Of a DNA stretch of 63,894 nucleotides, positions 61,701 through 63,894 are shown piece after piece. The notes below the pieces were generated by a model that was not told where the DNA came from, made no database searches, and was given only the letters and a program-made list of their open reading frames with translations. The translations under genes were made by a program, and so were the position numbers. Source of the DNA: Solihabitans fulvus (GTDB taxonomy: Bacteria > Actinomycetota > Actinomycetes > Mycobacteriales > Pseudonocardiaceae); the NCBI RefSeq assembly GCF_008386585.1, contig NZ_VUOB01000027.1, forward strand, positions 1-63,894, given 5' to 3'. Position 1 is the first letter of the stretch. Every line of letters starts with the position of its first letter.

Positions 61701-63619
61701 GCGTCGAGCGCGGCGCGCAGCGCGCCCGAGTCAGGCAGGCCGGTCAGCCGGAACCTGGCCGCCGTCATCGCGACCGCGAGGTCCGGATTCAGCTGGCGCA
61801 GCAACCACAGTTCGCGCTGCATCGCGGTCAGCGGGTAGCGGTCGCGGCCGGTCAACCGGACCAGGGGAGCCGCGTGCTCCGGACCGCCCAGATCCGCACC
61901 ATCCCGGTCCGCCTCGTCCAGCGCCGCCGCGACGGCGGCGACCGTCGGATTGCCCAGCACCACCCGCAGCGGGACCGGCCGGCCGAGCCGGGTGCTGACC
62001 CCCGCGACGACCCGCGCGGCGGCCAGCGAATCCCCGCCCGACTCGACGAACCCGTCCAGCGCGCCGAGTTCGGGCAGCCCGAGTTCGGCCGCCATGACCT
62101 CGGCGACGAGCCGCTCGGTGTCGGTACGCGGCGCGACGTAGGGCACCGCGCTGTCCCGGTGCACCGACACCTCCGGCAGCGCGGCCCGGTCGACCTTTCC
62201 GTTGGGGGTCAACGGAAAGGCATCGATCAGCGCAAGCCGGGACGGCACCAGCTGGGCGGGCAACCGGTCGGCCAGCCAGCGCAGCAACTCCCGCTCGGTG
62301 ACCGCCGCCCCGCCGGCCAGCTCGACGTGGCCGACCAGCCGCCGCCCGCCAGCCGCGTCGGTCGGCGCGGTCACCACCGCGTTGCGCACCAAGGGATGTT
62401 CGGCGAGCACCGAGGCCACCTCGCCGGGTTCGACCCGGTGGCCGCGAATCTTCACCTGGTCGTCGAGCCGGCCGGCGAAGCGGTGGACACCGCCGTTTCG
62501 GCGCACCAGATCCCCGGTGCGATACCACCGTCCTTCCGCCGTCGACACGAATCTCCGCGCGGTCAGCTCCGGCCGGCCGAGGTAGCCGCGCGTGACGCCG
62601 GGCCCGGCGACCCACAGCTCACCGGTCTCGCCGTCGGGGACCGGCCGACCGTCGGCGTCCCGCACCGACAGCACCGAGCCCGCGTAACTCGTCCCGATCG
62701 GCGGCTCGCCCGATTCGTCGCGGGTCACCTCGGCGGCGAGGCAGGTCGTCGTGCACTCGGTCGGGCCGTACTGATGGACGATCCTGCGGACCTGCGGACT
62801 CGCGAAGATCCGATCCGCCAACGCCCTCGGCAGGCGCTCGCCACCGGTGACGACCGTGCGAACACCCGCCGGCAGCGGCCGCCGCAGCAGCGCGGACAGC
62901 ACCGACGGCACGCCGTTGACCAGCGTGACCTCGTCCCTGGCCGGCAGGACCGGCAGATCAAGCACCGTGTCGGCCAGGATCACCGTGCCGCCGGTGACCA
63001 GCGGCAGGAAGAGTTCGCTCACCGAGGGGTCGAAGCTCGCGGACGTCCCGGCGAGCACGCCGCGCAGCTCGTCCGCCGAGTACCGCCGCGCCTCCTCGGC
63101 CAGCAGGTTCATCGTGTTCCGGTGCTCGACGACCACGCCCTTGGGGCGGCCGGTCGAGCCGGATGTGTAGATGACGTATGCGATGTCGCCGCCGTCACCG
63201 GGCACCGGCATGCGCGTCGGCGGCGGCCCTGGATCCGGCTCGTCGAGCCGGATCGACTCGACGCCGGGGAGGCGCGCCGCCGTGCTGAGCACGACCGACA
63301 GCTGCGCGTCGGCCACCACGAAGGCCAGCCGGTCGGCCGGATACGCCGGATCCAGCGGGACGTAGCCGCAGCCCGCCTTCAACACGCCGAGCAGCGCGGG
63401 CAGCAGCCAGTGTCCCCGCTCGACGCAGACCCCGACCAACGCGCCCGGTTCGACACCCCTGCCGGCCAACCGCGCCGCGACCCCCTCGGCCAGCTCGTCG
63501 ACCTCGGCGTAGCTCAGCCGCCGAGTGCCGATGACGACCGCCGTGCGCTCCGGCGTGCGGCCTACCTGCCTCTCGAACGCCGCGTGGATCCTGTCGACCG
63601 ACCCCAGCCCACCCTGCAC
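58742..63619 (-). CDS. NRPS modules 1 and 2 (A-T-C-A-T)
   Basis: About 1625 residues from GTG 63619, chosen for AGGAG seven bases upstream; GTG 63634 adds five residues. Order: loading adenylation (20-485; IYTSGSTGRPKG, pocket D-P-S-N-V-G-Q-T-T-K, no clear prediction), carrier (Ser near 531 in SGGDS), condensation (595-1020; VDHLYYDG, first His of HHxxxDG is Asp), adenylation (1040-1520; pocket D-A-W-M-L-C-V-V-L-K, resembling valine-type codes), carrier (S1568 in LGGHS). It starts the assembly line. Upstream genes, including any MbtH-like partner, lie outside the window. Confidence 0.88.
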   Translation of the reverse strand: MQGGLGSVDRIHAAFERQVGRTPERTAVVIGTRRLSYAEVDELAEGVAARLAGRGVEPGALVGVCVERGHWLLPALLGVLKAGCGYVPLDPAYPADRLAFVVADAQLSVVLSTAARLPGVESIRLDEPDPGPPPTRMPVPGDGGDIAYVIYTSGSTGRPKGVVVEHRNTMNLLAEEARRYSADELRGVLAGTSASFDPSVSELFLPLVTGGTVILADTVLDLPVLPARDEVTLVNGVPSVLSALLRRPLPAGVRTVVTGGERLPRALADRIFASPQVRRIVHQYGPTECTTTCLAAEVTRDESGEPPIGTSYAGSVLSVRDADGRPVPDGETGELWVAGPGVTRGYLGRPELTARRFVSTAEGRWYRTGDLVRRNGGVHRFAGRLDDQVKIRGHRVEPGEVASVLAEHPLVRNAVVTAPTDAAGGRRLVGHVELAGGAAVTERELLRWLADRLPAQLVPSRLALIDAFPLTPNGKVDRAALPEVSVHRDSAVPYVAPRTDTERLVAEVMAAELGLPELGALDGFVESGGDSLAAARVVAGVSTRLGRPVPLRVVLGNPTVAAVAAALDEADRDGADLGGPEHAAPLVRLTGRDRYPLTAMQRELWLLRQLNPDLAVAMTAARFRLTGLPDSGALRAALDAVVARHEVLRTVIEQDGDEPVAVVGPPMSVPMAEHDLRELPETDRDARAAALADAAAHTALEPVPALRATVLWVGPAVAEVVLVVDHLYYDGASMAPLLREVVAGIVAELAGRRALDAVPAPAFHLGDVAVHERESGPAAARLREFWLGQVGDAVPPSVGSDRPDGRTGYRTERLTRTLDPLLDKELRGFATESGVTPFACYLAALGLAVAGLTGHGDTVIGVPAARRAASGLADVIGPLLDLLPLRLRPAVGSTFREVVAHAALVTSAALAHQDAPLTDVLPDSVRTPVVLSVQPPGLPVSIEDGPVRLEFLGELGTGASPYELTVFLNETALGTELQVEYAVDLLSAEDACAFADRLLHTITTALADGDAPVARLASVTPAERELVLRNGFGGELPADRPATIVAAVLGRASARPDAVALSGSGGELSYAGLVDWSGRVAAALVAAEVGMGVPVGVCVPRDELLPAALLAVLRAGAPYLPLDPEHPADRLSWLVADAGATVVVSRGSALPAARAVAGVTVLDLDGLVHGSVGELPVVGADDVAYVLYTSGSTGRPKGVEVTHANLAAFVAAQLAEPGLGPDDVVPAVASLVFDASCWEIWGTLAAGARCEVVERRAAFDGHELAERLRDSAATVLMLPPTILRALLAAGWRGGAQLRVLSCGEVLDPELAGAVLPLVGELWNVYGPTEDTVLATVHRLSTVDGERVPIGRPMAGERGYVMDPFGRLSPPGATGELWIGGAGVTLGYRGRADLTEAAFVADPVLPGGRCYRTGDLVRWRADGALDYLGRRDHQVKVRGYRIELGEIETVLRGNDSVADVAVVVRTDGADEHLVGYVVWRGEPADLESHARHRLPEYMVPHRWVTLPELPTTAGGKVDRAALPVPDRVHHEYRAPASVLARLVAQTWGEVLGVEGIGETDDFFALGGHSLAATRVSARLREALGCAVSVRMVFERPMLGEFAAELERVALAELANAVSDNDNRSAE

Positions 63620-63634
63620 CCTGCTTCTCCTCAC

Positions 63635-63894
63635 CCGTCCCCAGCCGCACCACGGGTGAGCCGCGCCACACAGCGTCCCGTGCCGGCAGATACTCCACTG
63701 AGCAACTGATGCGTTGGCTATACACGGGCTATTCGGGTGATAGTCAGTAGTTGTCGGCCACGCGGAGTAGCCGCAATGCCGGTCCTAGAGCTCCTAACAC
63801 GATGACTGTCCGACGGAGTGACGCCCAGGCGGCGCCTCGCCGCGTTGTCGTCGCCCCACATGGCTCCGCCATGAGGGGCTCCTCCGCCTTGCGA
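63635..63894. other. Region upstream of the NRPS operon, with a partial palindromic repeat
   Basis: No gene is evident. The NRPS promoter should be in 63635-63800 but no convincing -10/-35 pair was identified. From 63821 the sequence GCCCAGGCGGCGCCTCGCCGCGTTG matches the left arm of the 6701-6862 repeat, followed by a hairpin CCCACATGGC-TCC-GCCATGAGGG; the copy runs off the window edge. Confidence 0.5.

Overview
The window is about 64 kb of very GC-rich DNA with strong G/C third-position bias, GTG starts, start/stop overlaps and long GC hairpin terminators without U-tracts. This is actinobacterial. The mix of secreted hydrolases, a SARP-NB-ARC-TPR regulator, a TPR/CHAT locus, DasR-type operators and NRPS genes suggests a multicellular soil actinomycete, perhaps of the order Pseudonocardiales. 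The taxonomic guess is inference.

Layout: 1-5430 holds the end of a GntR/FCD regulator, a secreted HEYAE-motif protein, and a GH36 alpha-galactosidase overlapping a class V aminotransferase. 5.7-9.2 kb has a LysR regulator and a secreted M9-type collagenase. 9.4-17.1 kb is rich in metal-linked regulation: a MerR gene with a MerR-type promoter, an MFS exporter behind two CsoR-like operators, a cation exchanger behind a yybP-ykoY (Mn2+) riboswitch, an LVIVD-repeat secreted protein, and a permease/DUF6153/DUF305 operon behind a third CsoR-like site. 17.3-25.3 kb carries a solitary peptide-binding lipoprotein, a secreted Het-C/VWA protein, a membrane NACHT NTPase and a DUF3558 lipoprotein.

25.4-29.1 kb has a secreted PHB depolymerase-type esterase diverging from a GH18 chitinase, with two DasR-like sites between them. 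A second GH18 chitinase at 38.6 kb has a perfect site of the same kind. 29.1-37.6 kb holds a DUF6745 gene pair, an LtrA membrane protein, two genes sharing one repeated domain, and, divergent from these, a tightly coupled small gene-TPR-CHAT operon that resembles a caspase-like conflict system. An aminoglycoside phosphotransferase-like kinase follows. 37.6-44.3 kb has a methyltransferase, chitinase, GntR-OsmC pair, DHA1-type exporter, beta-propeller protein and MBL hydrolase. 44.3-44.7 kb is a repeat-rich, T-rich gap. A large SARP regulator and a lipoprotein follow; the lipoprotein's 3' end abuts an IS605-type TnpB element.

The window ends with a minus-strand NRPS operon (50.1-63.6 kb) of three overlapping genes encoding four modules: A-T-C-A-T, C-A-T, and C-A-T-TE fused to a complete MFS exporter. 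The assembly line should make a tetrapeptide. Modules 3 and 4 are near-duplicates with Asp/Asn-type pockets, and the TE has Cys in place of the usual Ser nucleophile. Copies of a large palindromic repeat lie at 6.7 kb, at the end of the NRPS-MFS gene and at the right edge. No rRNA, tRNA, CRISPR array or prophage was seen.
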